Source: Paludibacter sp. (GTDB lineage: Bacteria; Bacteroidota; Bacteroidia; Bacteroidales; Paludibacteraceae). Taken from it: a stretch of DNA of 64,000 bases. Location of the stretch: assembly GCA_028690665.1 (NCBI GenBank), contig JAQVAV010000001.1, positions 310,001-374,000 on the forward strand, written 5' to 3'. The stretch's first letter is position 1. Every line of letters begins with the position of its first letter. A program made the translations under genes and the position numbers. This document shows positions 18,066 to 26,503 of the stretch, piece after piece. The notes beneath the pieces are model-generated. The model ran no database searches. It was not told the DNA's origin and saw nothing but the letters and a program-made list of their open reading frames with translations.

Positions 18066-20258
18066 CTATGATCTTGATACGTTTTTTACCCCTCTCACAA
18101 GTTCTATTTTCTTAATAATGCCTTCCAAATCTTTCAGATCATTAACCATGATGGTGAGATTTCCCTGAAATAATCCAGCATTTGTATCAATTGAAATTGA
18201 TCGCAGCGAGATATTCTTTTCCTTTGAAATCAGTGAAGTTATATTCGTTACTATGCCAATATCATCATGCCCAACAATCCGAAGAGTAATCGGATACTGA
18301 TTTCCGGAAGATTTACCTGCCCAGCGGGCCTTTACGATCCTGTAACCAAAACGTTGAATCATTTGAGGCGCATTCGGACAATCGGTACGATGAATCTTTA
18401 TTCCTCCGGTAACCGATACAAAACCAAATACATCATCACCGTAAATCGGATTACAACACTTAGCCAGTTTAAATTCTACATGTTTCAAGTCTTTTCCAAT
18501 CACTAAAACATCTTCTTTAGCTGGAATATCCGAATTGATTACATCCGGAGTAAATGCCTCGGCACTTCTGGATTCAACGGGTTCTACATTTTGTTCCCGT
18601 TTTTCAATATCAAGATAGCCATCACGCACTTCATGAATATCCAGCTTTTCTGAAGCTATTGCCTGATAAAAATCACTGACGGTTTTGTATCCCTTCTTTT
18701 TAGCCAGTTTAGAAATTCTCCCATCATCTAAATCTATTTTCCAGTTTTTAAACCGGCGAACTAAGGTCTCCCGACCAATTTCGGCATCTTTAAACTCAAT
18801 CTCCTTTAAAGCCTGACGAATTTTACTTTTTGCTTTAGACGTTGTAACTATATTAAGCCAAGACTGATTCGGTTTTTGTGTTGGAGAAGTAAGCACCTCT
18901 ATCTGATCGCCATTATTCAATACATACCTGATACTCATATTTTTGCCATTAACCTTGGCTCCAACACATTTTGCGCCCAGATTGGAATGAATGGAAAATG
19001 CAAAATCCAAAGCAGTTGCACCTTTGGGCAATTTATGGAGATCACCATTCGGAGTAAACACAAATACCTCTTTATCGTAAAGATTAAGCTTGAACTCATC
19101 CATAAAGTCAACCGCATTCAGCTCAGGATTTTCCAAAATCTCGCGAATATTTTTCAACCATTCGTCCATGCCGCTCTCGCCTTTAATGCCCTTGTATTTC
19201 CAGTGAGCGGCAAGACCTTTCTCAGCAACCTCATCCATTCTTACTGTACGAATTTGTACTTCAACCCATTTTCCCTGAGGCCCTAACACCGTGGTATGTA
19301 AACTTTCGTAACCATTCGATTTTGGAATCGACAGCCAGTCTCTCAATCGTTTAGGGTTTGGCTGATACATATCGGCCACTAACGAATAAGCCTGCCAGCA
19401 AGCGGTTTTCTCTTTCTCGATCGGGACATCGAAAATGATACGAATTGCAAACAAATCATATATATTTTCGAAAGGAGTATTCTGCTTTTTTATCTTATTA
19501 TAAATGGAATGGATAGATTTTGTACGCCCCTTTATTTCAAATTTATAACCAAGTTCTTTTAGTTTTTCCTTTAACGGCGTAATAAACTCATAAATATATT
19601 TATCCCTTGAACGTTTGGTTTCATTCAATTTGTGAGCTATGTCTTTAAAAATCTCACGGTTTGTATATTTCAGGGACAAATCTTCAAGTTCGGTTTTTAT
19701 TACATAAAGTCCCATTCTGTGAGCCAGCGGCGCATATAAAAACGAGCTTTCCCGGGCAACATTAATTCTACTTTCTGAATCATAACTGTCCAACGTACGC
19801 ATAATCTGCAAATGTTCGGCAATAATAATAAGTATAACGCGCACATCTTCAGCAAAGGTGAGAAACAACTTTCTGAAATTTTCTGTTTCAAGAGATGCAC
19901 TTTTCTCATACAATTCCCTTACCCGCGAAATTCCGGTAATAATCCCTGAAACACTTGTTTTAAAACGCTTTTCAATGTCATCTACTTTCAAATCTCCACA
20001 TTCAACGAGGTCCTGCAGCAAAACACTCACAACCGCAGCCTTTCCAAGCCCAACCTCGTTTAAAATTGTATCGACGATATTCAGTTTATCAATGACTGTT
20101 CGTCCAAAAACAGGATTTTGTTCCTCTGAATTAGCATAATAATTTTTCAGCAAATTCCGCAAATACTTTCTTTCGTCATAAGACATTATTTTAGGATTGC
20201 CTGAAACTAACTTCTTATATAAAACAGGTATTGATAAAATTATTGCGGGTTTAGACAT
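18066..20258 (-). CDS. relA: RelA-type (p)ppGpp synthetase with degenerate HD domain
   Basis: 730 residues with RelA/SpoT architecture: HD region (about 45-200), synthetase (about 235-355; GRTKSIHSIYNKI, YDLFAIRIIF with Asp268, IPKSNGYESLHTTV, VEVQIRT with Glu333, AAHWKYK), TGS (about 400-460; VFVFTPNGDLHKLPKGATAL) and a C-terminal ACT domain (about 655-730). In the HD region the His-Asp pair is Gln82-Asp83 (LLQDLVE) and the usual ADRLHNMRT reads AEHLQIMRT (147-155), so metal binding and (p)ppGpp hydrolysis should be lost. I therefore read it as a synthesis-only RelA rather than a bifunctional Rel/SpoT; a separate SpoT should exist elsewhere. It is monocistronic between two intergenic regions. 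Confidence 0.85.
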   Translation of the reverse strand: MSKPAIILSIPVLYKKLVSGNPKIMSYDERKYLRNLLKNYYANSEEQNPVFGRTVIDKLNIVDTILNEVGLGKAAVVSVLLQDLVECGDLKVDDIEKRFKTSVSGIITGISRVRELYEKSASLETENFRKLFLTFAEDVRVILIIIAEHLQIMRTLDSYDSESRINVARESSFLYAPLAHRMGLYVIKTELEDLSLKYTNREIFKDIAHKLNETKRSRDKYIYEFITPLKEKLKELGYKFEIKGRTKSIHSIYNKIKKQNTPFENIYDLFAIRIIFDVPIEKEKTACWQAYSLVADMYQPNPKRLRDWLSIPKSNGYESLHTTVLGPQGKWVEVQIRTVRMDEVAEKGLAAHWKYKGIKGESGMDEWLKNIREILENPELNAVDFMDEFKLNLYDKEVFVFTPNGDLHKLPKGATALDFAFSIHSNLGAKCVGAKVNGKNMSIRYVLNNGDQIEVLTSPTQKPNQSWLNIVTTSKAKSKIRQALKEIEFKDAEIGRETLVRRFKNWKIDLDDGRISKLAKKKGYKTVSDFYQAIASEKLDIHEVRDGYLDIEKREQNVEPVESRSAEAFTPDVINSDIPAKEDVLVIGKDLKHVEFKLAKCCNPIYGDDVFGFVSVTGGIKIHRTDCPNAPQMIQRFGYRIVKARWAGKSSGNQYPITLRIVGHDDIGIVTNITSLISKEKNISLRSISIDTNAGLFQGNLTIMVNDLKDLEGIIKKIELVRGVKNVSRS

Positions 20259-20297
20259 GAGAGAACATCTTTTAGGTTATATAATATTTTCTGATTA

Positions 20298-20305
20298 CAA
20301 ATATA
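20298..20305 (-). promoter_or_regulatory. -7 promoter element of relA
   Basis: CAAATATA on the plus strand reads TATATTTG (TAnnTTTG) on the minus strand, 39 nt upstream of the relA ATG at 20258. Confidence 0.45.
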
Positions 20306-20432
20306 CGACACAAAAAATAAGATTTCCCGGGTGTTTTCTGAAAAATATAAATAAAAGACTTAATATTGTAATAAACAGCAAAAATGAAAGAAAAAAGTAG
20401 TTTCAAAATATGGCGCATTGAATTTTCTTTCC

Positions 20433-20440
20433 TAAATTTG
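20433..20440 (+). promoter_or_regulatory. -7 promoter element of pilin-like/DUF3822/rsmD operon
   Basis: TAAATTTG matches TAnnTTTG and lies 91 nt upstream of the ATG at 20532. No convincing -33 TTTG at 19-21 bp. Confidence 0.45.
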
Positions 20441-20531
20441 CAGACTGAAAAATCGGAGTTTATCCGAATAATTATTCAGAGACATAAAAATTAAAGAACT
20501 CTGCCGTTTAATAAAAAACTTATATTTCAGC

Positions 20532-21215
20532 ATGAAAACGATTATCAAAATTTTGCTTTTAGCCTCTATTGTCTTGCTTTCGTACTTTTGTGTAATGAGT
20601 ATTATGACTCCCATTAAATTTGACGAGACAAGAAATGCAAGGGAAAAAGAAATTATTCAAAGACTTGTAGACATTCGTAAGGCTCAGACTGAATTTAAAG
20701 AACAAAAGGGAGGATATGCTGATAGCTTTGATAAATTAGTCGACTTTCTTAAGACCGCAAAAAAGAAAACTGTATTGAAAGAAGGTTCACTTACCGACAA
20801 GCAATTGGAATCAGGTTTGACTGAAGCATCTGCGGTAAAAATTGTAAGAAGCAGAAATATGAAGGAAATCATGGCCAACGGGCTTGAAAACTTTCGTCGT
20901 GATACAGCATACGTTTCTATGCTTGAGGCTGTTTTCCCAAATCGTTATACACTTAAGAATGTTGACCAAATAGGAAAAATTCCATATTCAAACGGAAAAA
21001 CATTCTATTTAAATGTAAACAACAGCTACATGAACAATATCGGGATTAACGTTCCACTTTTTGAAGCTTCTTGTGAATACAAAGATTATCTTTCAGACTT
21101 GAATCATCAGGAATTACTGAATATCATTGATCTTCAGAAAAAACTTGGAAAGTTCCCCGGACTGAAAGTAGGTGATGTTGATGAACCTAACAACAATGCA
21201 GGAAACTGGGAATAA
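20532..21215 (+). CDS. Single-pass membrane protein with pseudopilin-like N-terminus
   Basis: 227 residues, not a family I can name. Residues 5-27 are one hydrophobic helix (IIKILLLASIVLLSYFCVMSIM), followed by an amphipathic helix leading to IRKAQTEFKEQKGGYADSFDKLVDFL. That layout and the 'RKAQ..F....G.Y..SFD.L..FL' pattern are like type II secretion/type IV pseudopilins, though there is no prepilin cleavage site with Glu at +5, so processing is doubtful. The soluble part ends in LKVGDVDEPNNNAGNWE, presumably periplasmic. It heads an operon with a DUF3822 protein (38 bp later) and rsmD. Function unknown. Confidence 0.6.
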   Translation: MKTIIKILLLASIVLLSYFCVMSIMTPIKFDETRNAREKEIIQRLVDIRKAQTEFKEQKGGYADSFDKLVDFLKTAKKKTVLKEGSLTDKQLESGLTEASAVKIVRSRNMKEIMANGLENFRRDTAYVSMLEAVFPNRYTLKNVDQIGKIPYSNGKTFYLNVNNSYMNNIGINVPLFEASCEYKDYLSDLNHQELLNIIDLQKKLGKFPGLKVGDVDEPNNNAGNWE

Positions 21216-21253
21216 TGCTTTCTACATATTCCGCGAATATGTAATTTTTCAAC

Positions 21254-21967
21254 ATGAATAACGAAAGCCCTCATAATAATTACAGACTATCCATTCGGTT
21301 CACTCCGGGTGGATTTTCTTTATCTGTGTATGATAAAGTCATCAACAGTCTTATATCAACAAAAAAACAATCATTAGATTTACTGAACCTGAATGAAAAC
21401 CAACTGCTAGATGCACTCGAATCTCAATCTGAATTCAAACAAACATTCAGCGACCTGAGACTCATTATCGAATCAGAGTGCTACAGCACAATCCCGGAAG
21501 CATTTTACACAAACGAAAATGCAGAAAATATACTTAAATTTCAATATCCGGAACTTAGTACAAGTCAGTCAATTCTCAAGAATGATTTAATCGCGTGGAA
21601 TGCAACTATTGTATTCGCAGTGCACAAGCCTTTGGAGTCTGTACTTAAGAGCATGTTTCCTGAAATACCCATTGAGCATCATTTGTTTGCCCTGATTAAT
21701 GACGAGATTCCATTATCAGGAAAATCGGCCATATACGTATTCCTTCGAACCGAAAAATTAGACCTTATTCTCCTTGAAGAAGGCCAACTTTCATTGGTAA
21801 ACAGCTTCCGTTTCGACACAAATGAAGATGTACTATACCACATTATGAATGTATATGAAAATAAAATGCTCAGTAAGGAAACTTGTGAATTGACAATATT
21901 CAACCCAAACAAAGAACTGGAACATCTACTATTAACATACATACACAATATCAAATTCAGAAACTAA
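21254..21967 (+). CDS. DUF3822 family protein (possible actin/PilM-like fold)
   Basis: 237 residues, cytoplasmic (no signal peptide or membrane helix). Matches DUF3822, conserved in Bacteroidota next to rsmD. The layout (a first strand LSIRFTPGGFSLSVYD, then late blocks AIYVFLRTEKLDLILLEEGQLSLVNSF and DVLYHIMNVYENKML) resembles the RNase H-like/actin fold of PilM and GspL: a hairpin with a small-molecule or partner-binding strand followed by 'G.L...NSF....D..Y'. This structural analogy is my inference. Four bases separate its stop from rsmD, indicating co-translation. Confidence 0.7.
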   Translation: MNNESPHNNYRLSIRFTPGGFSLSVYDKVINSLISTKKQSLDLLNLNENQLLDALESQSEFKQTFSDLRLIIESECYSTIPEAFYTNENAENILKFQYPELSTSQSILKNDLIAWNATIVFAVHKPLESVLKSMFPEIPIEHHLFALINDEIPLSGKSAIYVFLRTEKLDLILLEEGQLSLVNSFRFDTNEDVLYHIMNVYENKMLSKETCELTIFNPNKELEHLLLTYIHNIKFRN

Positions 21968-21970
21968 AAA

Positions 21971-22507
21971 ATGAGAATTATCAGCGGAAAATTTAAAGGA
22001 CGTAGAATTTCAGCCCCTTCCAATATTACAGCAAGGCCGACAACAGACTTTGCTAAAGAAGGATTATTCAATCTTTTAAATAACCGAATAGATTTTGAAG
22101 ATATAGACGTTCTGGATTTATTTGCCGGTACCGGAGGAATTAGTTTAGAATTTATTTCTCGTGGCTGTAACAGTTCCACTTCCATTGAAATAAATGAAAG
22201 ACATTGCTCTTTTATCCGAAAAACCTGTAAAGAATTAGATGTCAATAATCTGAATCTTATAAAATCAGACGTATTCACTTTTATAAACAATTGTCATGTA
22301 AAATTCGATTCAATTTTCGCAGATCCTCCTTACCAACTTGAATCATTGGAACAAATACCGGACTTAATTTTCAAAAACAACTTACTAAAACCCAGCGGAT
22401 TATTTATTCTTGAACATTCTGCCAAAAACGATTTCAGCAGTCATCCGAATTTTGACGCCCACAGAAAATACGGAAATGTAAATTTTACGTTTTTTACACA
22501 CAAATAA
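21971..22507 (+). CDS. rsmD: 16S rRNA (guanine-966-N2)-methyltransferase
   Basis: 178 residues. RIISGKFKGRRISAP at the start and RPTTDFAKEGLFNLL are RsmD signatures; SAM-binding motif I is VLDLFAGTGGISLEFISRG and motif IV is FADPPYQ (the NPPY-like catalytic loop). RsmD methylates G966 of 16S rRNA in the 30S subunit. Third gene of the pilin-like/DUF3822/rsmD operon, ending in a terminator that overlaps the stop codon. Confidence 0.93.
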   Translation: MRIISGKFKGRRISAPSNITARPTTDFAKEGLFNLLNNRIDFEDIDVLDLFAGTGGISLEFISRGCNSSTSIEINERHCSFIRKTCKELDVNNLNLIKSDVFTFINNCHVKFDSIFADPPYQLESLEQIPDLIFKNNLLKPSGLFILEHSAKNDFSSHPNFDAHRKYGNVNFTFFTHK

Positions 22508-22541
22508 AATCCCGGACAACATTTCGAGCTATCCGGGATTT
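22507..22541. terminator. Terminator between rsmD and the decarboxylase gene
   Basis: AAATCCCGGA (22507-22516) pairs perfectly with TCCGGGATTT (22532-22541). It lies between convergent genes, A-rich on the left and T/A-rich on the right, so it can act both ways. Confidence 0.85.
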
Positions 22542-22565
22542 ATAATTAAACCTACTATATATTAA

Positions 22566-23960
22566 TCAATAACCAAGAATTTTCAACATAGATTTATAGC
22601 TTTGCTCTTTGGCAAAAAGCTTTGTAAAATACTCCCCATCCTCATCCTTATCAATAATAACTAATTTTGGAGCAGGTATAAGGCAATGCTGAATACCTCC
22701 GAAACCACTCAGCGATTCCTGATAAGCTCCGGTGTGAAAGAATCCGACATACTGCTCTCTGTCTTCCTGCATTTTAGGAAGAAAAATTGCATTTGAATGA
22801 ACTTCTGCATTATAAAAATCCTCGCTATCACATGTAAGTCCCCCCAAATTCACTCGCTCATATTCAGAGTTCCAATTATTTATTGCCAAAAAAACGAAAC
22901 GTTGATTTATTGCCCAGGTATCAGGCAATGTTGTCATAAAAGAACTATCAATCATATTCCAAAGCTCCCGATCGTTCTGTTTTTTTTGATTCACTATGGA
23001 ATAAAGCATAGCTCCGCTTTCGCCTACAGTATATGATCCAAATTCGGTAAATATCCTTGGTTCAGGAACTTCATGTTGCTCACATATAGTCTTTATTTGT
23101 GCAACAATCTCTTCTGCCATATATTCATAATCATAAGCCATATCAAGATGAGTCTGAATAGGAAATCCCCCTCCGATATTCAAACAGTCAAGCTCTGGGC
23201 ATTTTTTCTTCAATTCGCAATATAAATTTACGGCCTTGTTCAACTCATTCCAATAATAAGAGGTGTCCTTTATCCCTGTATTAATAAAGAAATGAAGCAT
23301 CTTTAGCTTCACCTGAGGATTCGTAGCTATATTTTGAGTATAATAAGGTATAATATCATTATATCTGATCCCCAAACGGGATGTATAAAAATCAAATTTA
23401 GGCTCTTCCTCGGATGCAATGCGAATGCCGATTTTAAAGCTCTGGTCAAAATCTTTCAATAACAAATCAAGTTCGAATTTATTGTCAAGAATCGGAATAA
23501 CATTCGGGAAACCCAGGCGCATAAGGTTTTGTATATTTTCAACATATTGAGGACGCTTAAATCCATTGCAGACAATGTATGTATCCGGATTTAACAAACC
23601 TTGTTCATACAAAGATTCCATAATATTGATGTCGAATGCAGAGGATGTTTCAAGATTCACTCCCTGTTTTAAAACCTCTTCCATTACAAATGAAAAATGA
23701 GAACTCTTAGTACAATAGCAATAGTTATAATCCGCCTTATAATCCACTTTTGCCATAGCAACATTAAACATTCTTCTGGCTCTTTGGATATTTTGGGATA
23801 TTTTGGGCAGATAGGCTATACGCAATGGCGTTCCATATTGTTTTATAATTTCCATCAAAGGTATATCAAACCAAGTAAGTTCATCATTTTCAATCAAGTC
23901 AAACTCTTCATTTGGAAATTCAAATGTTTGCCCTATAAGATCTTTATATTTATTTTTCAT
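22566..23960 (-). CDS. PLP-dependent arginine decarboxylase-like enzyme (fold type III)
   Basis: 464 residues. PLP lysine in NYCYCTKSSHF (Lys85), conserved blocks ETSSAFDINIM, NIGGGFPIQ, TEFGSYTVGESG and GGLTCDSEDFYN (the C-x-S-D active-site motif given by the partner subunit), and a final HTGAYQESLSGFGG. This is the Orn/DAP/Arg decarboxylase group 2 fold. The whole-length pattern fits the short, 460-residue Bacteroidota enzymes annotated as arginine decarboxylase, distinct from the 630-residue SpeA. Likely product agmatine, for polyamine synthesis; substrate specificity is inferred. Monocistronic. Confidence 0.75.
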   Translation of the reverse strand: MKNKYKDLIGQTFEFPNEEFDLIENDELTWFDIPLMEIIKQYGTPLRIAYLPKISQNIQRARRMFNVAMAKVDYKADYNYCYCTKSSHFSFVMEEVLKQGVNLETSSAFDINIMESLYEQGLLNPDTYIVCNGFKRPQYVENIQNLMRLGFPNVIPILDNKFELDLLLKDFDQSFKIGIRIASEEEPKFDFYTSRLGIRYNDIIPYYTQNIATNPQVKLKMLHFFINTGIKDTSYYWNELNKAVNLYCELKKKCPELDCLNIGGGFPIQTHLDMAYDYEYMAEEIVAQIKTICEQHEVPEPRIFTEFGSYTVGESGAMLYSIVNQKKQNDRELWNMIDSSFMTTLPDTWAINQRFVFLAINNWNSEYERVNLGGLTCDSEDFYNAEVHSNAIFLPKMQEDREQYVGFFHTGAYQESLSGFGGIQHCLIPAPKLVIIDKDEDGEYFTKLFAKEQSYKSMLKILGY

Positions 23961-24532
23961 TACAATTAATTATCTGTATTATTTAGTTTATAATAAAAAT
24001 ATCAATTCAACTAATTTAAATTACAAAACAAATAAATAAAAAGTGCGCAAAATTAATTAAATAATCCAGAAAAGGATTATCATTCATCGATATTTTTACC
24101 TGTCCAATAGTTTTTTTAGTACATTTAACGGATATTTAATATCAACAAACACAAATCCGACAAACATAAATCAATAAATTTACAGCAATCCAAACAACAC
24201 AAATTACAACATATTGCACAAAGAAAGGCAGGCAACTTATTTTTAGTCTCTGAGGACGGATATTAAATTTTGTCTATAAATACGATGCATGATTCAGTCA
24301 GTTATTCCATGCAGCATCAAATCTTAAGCAAAAAAAGTCAACACATCATATCATATTTAATAGCAGAAGAATATAATCCAATCACATACAGGGAAACACA
24401 ACATCAATAAATAAATTATTTCTTAATGAACAAAAGACCAGAAAAAGCATTATTTTTGTATAGTGAACATTTCACATAGAAACAATTAAAAACAGTTTCC
24501 ACATTTTAATTAATTACTCAAAATTACATTTT
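23961..24532. other. Intergenic region, no gene seen (two promoters)
   Basis: 572 bp, strongly A/T-rich and stop-rich in all frames. Minus strand: CAAAATTA at 24048-24055 reads TAATTTTG, a -7 candidate for the decarboxylase gene. Plus strand: TATTTTTG at 24451-24458, a -7 candidate 74 nt before the barrel protein ATG. The middle (about 24060-24440) shows no reading frame, repeat or hairpin that I can support; a small RNA cannot be excluded. Confidence 0.4.
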
Positions 24533-24982
24533 ATGAAAAAAATCTTATTCTCAACACTGTTCTTGGCAATGTTATTTCTAAATGCAAATGCACAAGTTGA
24601 TGGGAAAGCCATAGGGCTTCGTTTTGGAGGTTTTTCTGGCGTTGGAGCAGAAGTTTCGTATCAACACCCTCTGGGGAATGCCAACAGATTAGAAGCAGAC
24701 CTAGGACTAAGCAACTGGGGTGTAGGTCTGACCGGAGTTTATCAGTGGGTATGGGATTTATCAGCTTTATCTGATGGTTTCAACTGGTATGCCGGTGTCG
24801 GAGGCACACTAGGATTAAGCGACTCGAACTTTGGCTTGGGTGTTGTCGGACAAGTGGGTATTGAATACAACTTCAACATTCCATTGCAGTTATCACTTGA
24901 TTACAGACCAACAATCTATGTTTTACCATCTGTAGCAGGAGGATATGATGGAATATGTCTTTCTGTCAGATATAAATTCTAA
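24533..24982 (+). CDS. Small outer-membrane beta-barrel protein
   Basis: 149 residues: signal peptide MKKILFSTLFLAMLFLNANA with Gln+1, then alternating hydrophobic/polar strands rich in Gly and aromatic residues (AIGLRFGGFSGVGAEVSYQ, LGVVGQVGIEYNF, QLSLDYRPTIYVLP) and a C-terminal Phe (CLSVRYKF). This is an eight-strand outer-membrane barrel pattern. No specific family recognised. Monocistronic, with its own promoter and an 18-bp terminator. Confidence 0.75.
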   Translation: MKKILFSTLFLAMLFLNANAQVDGKAIGLRFGGFSGVGAEVSYQHPLGNANRLEADLGLSNWGVGLTGVYQWVWDLSALSDGFNWYAGVGGTLGLSDSNFGLGVVGQVGIEYNFNIPLQLSLDYRPTIYVLPSVAGGYDGICLSVRYKF

Positions 24983-25000
24983 CAAAATTTAATTGCCAAT

Positions 25001-25042
25001 AACAAAAAACTCTGTTCTCAAACAAGAACAGAGTTTTTTGTT
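25001..25042. terminator. Strong bidirectional terminator (18-bp stem)
   Basis: AACAAAAAACTCTGTTCT (25001-25018) pairs perfectly with AGAACAGAGTTTTTTGTT (25025-25042). With A and T tracts inside the stem it works on both strands; it ends both the barrel gene and the leftward hflX operon, touching that operon's last stop codon. Confidence 0.95.
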
Positions 25043-25256
25043 ATGCACCTAAAGCCTTTAGCGCTTCAAAGACCAATATAGCCGGCCAAACTATAGCTTT
25101 CAAAAAGCCAAGAACACCAATCCAGAAGCCTGTAGCATGAGAAATGAAATAAATAGCAGCTCCAATTAGGCCCAGCCCATAAACGGCACTTCCGGTAGCA
25201 GTAGCCTGACGATTGTTGTTTTTATCACAACATTTCTTTTCATTTTCACTCGACAT
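25041..25256 (-). CDS. Small conserved membrane protein
   Basis: 71 residues. A charged N-terminus with a Cys pair (EKKCCDKNNNRQ) is followed by two hydrophobic segments (about 22-40, SAVYGLGLIGAAIYFISHA, and about 43-68, FWIGVLGFLKAIVWPAILVFEALKAL). No family recognised. It is the last gene of the leftward operon, 11 bp after aroA, and its stop lies within the terminator hairpin. The coding pattern, position and tight spacing support it as a real gene. Confidence 0.65.
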   Translation of the reverse strand: MSSENEKKCCDKNNNRQATATGSAVYGLGLIGAAIYFISHATGFWIGVLGFLKAIVWPAILVFEALKALGA

Positions 25257-25267
25257 AGTTTTAAGTA

Positions 25268-26479
25268 TTATTTTAGTTTAGAGAAATCCTCCCAGAAAGC
25301 AGGGTATGACTTTGAAACAACTTCCGGTTCTGATATTTCCAACTTATATTTTAGAGCAATCGGAGCAAATGCCATAGCCATGCGGTGGTCTTCGTAAGTT
25401 CTAACAACAGGCACTTCTCCCCCAATATTAATCATCTCTCCTGTCCATGCGAGCTCTCCTTCTTTCGGCTCAATAAGTTTAAATCCAAACTTTGCCAATT
25501 CGTTGATTAAAGCAGCAACCCTGTCTGTTTCCTTAATCTTGAGACTTTGAACTCCTTTAAAATGAAACGGGATCTTAGAAACACAGCATGTCACAACAAA
25601 AGTTTGAACCAAATCGGGTTGATTTACAAAATTATATTTAAAATCTGTAATATAATTACCTGTGGCCATTAGCAAAGCCCCATTTTTGCTAAATTCGGTT
25701 TTAACACCCAGATTCAAATACAAATCAGCGACTTTACGGTCCCCCTGAAAACTTTTCTCATATAGTCCTGGAAGAAATATTTTTCCGGCTCCTGCTATAG
25801 ATAAAATTTCATACCAATAAGAAGCTGCCGACCAGTCGGACTCTACTTTATATTGAATTGGTTTGTAAGTTTGCGGACGTATATCGATAACATTGTTTTC
25901 AAAAACTACATCAACGCCATACTCTTTCATCATATCCATAGTCATTTGAATATAAGGAACAGAGATGACGTTTCCTTCCAGCAATATTTTTAATCCCTGT
26001 TCCATATAAGGAGCAATCATCATTAAAGCAGAAATATACTGGCTACTAACACCTCCATTCAGGCGAACTTCGCCACCTTGCAACGCACTACCAAAAATAC
26101 GCAATGGGGGATAACCTTCTTTCTCAACATATTCAATCTTTGCCCCCAAACTATTCAAGGCATCAACAAGCAATCTGATTGGACGATTTTTCATCCGCCC
26201 GCTACCGGTAATCACCCACTCACCTACTGTTTTCGACAAAAATGCAGCCAAAAAACGCATAGCTGTTCCCGCAGCTCCTATATCAAAAGTTGTATCATTC
26301 GAGTCCAAAGCCCGTACGGTGACCCTCGTATCATCACAATCCGAAAGATTCTGAATAGTATATGGACTATAAGCAAGGGCATTAAGAATCAATGCCCGAT
26401 TACTGATACTTTTTGAACTGGGAAGATTAATCTGCAAATCAACCTGATCAACAGGAACATATAATTTCTTTGAAGACAT
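25268..26479 (-). CDS. aroA: 3-phosphoshikimate 1-carboxyvinyltransferase (EPSP synthase)
   Basis: 403 residues. LPSSKSISNRALILNAL (substrate-binding Lys/Ser/Arg), GAAGTAMRFLAAFL (PEP loop, here without the usual leading Asn), IKETDRVAALINELAKFG and TYEDHRMAMAFAP (catalytic Asp/Glu region) are diagnostic. Cytoplasmic; joins shikimate-3-phosphate and PEP in the chorismate pathway. It is in the hflX-DUF4954-yqhD-aroA operon (24 bp after the dehydrogenase), apart from aroE at 36.2 kb. Confidence 0.95.
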   Translation of the reverse strand: MSSKKLYVPVDQVDLQINLPSSKSISNRALILNALAYSPYTIQNLSDCDDTRVTVRALDSNDTTFDIGAAGTAMRFLAAFLSKTVGEWVITGSGRMKNRPIRLLVDALNSLGAKIEYVEKEGYPPLRIFGSALQGGEVRLNGGVSSQYISALMMIAPYMEQGLKILLEGNVISVPYIQMTMDMMKEYGVDVVFENNVIDIRPQTYKPIQYKVESDWSAASYWYEILSIAGAGKIFLPGLYEKSFQGDRKVADLYLNLGVKTEFSKNGALLMATGNYITDFKYNFVNQPDLVQTFVVTCCVSKIPFHFKGVQSLKIKETDRVAALINELAKFGFKLIEPKEGELAWTGEMINIGGEVPVVRTYEDHRMAMAFAPIALKYKLEISEPEVVSKSYPAFWEDFSKLK

Positions 26480-26503
26480 TATTTTTCGTAGGAATTTTTA
26501 ATT

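Noticed and set aside
18066..20258. Bifunctional Rel/SpoT
   Set aside because: The HD metal-binding residues are replaced.
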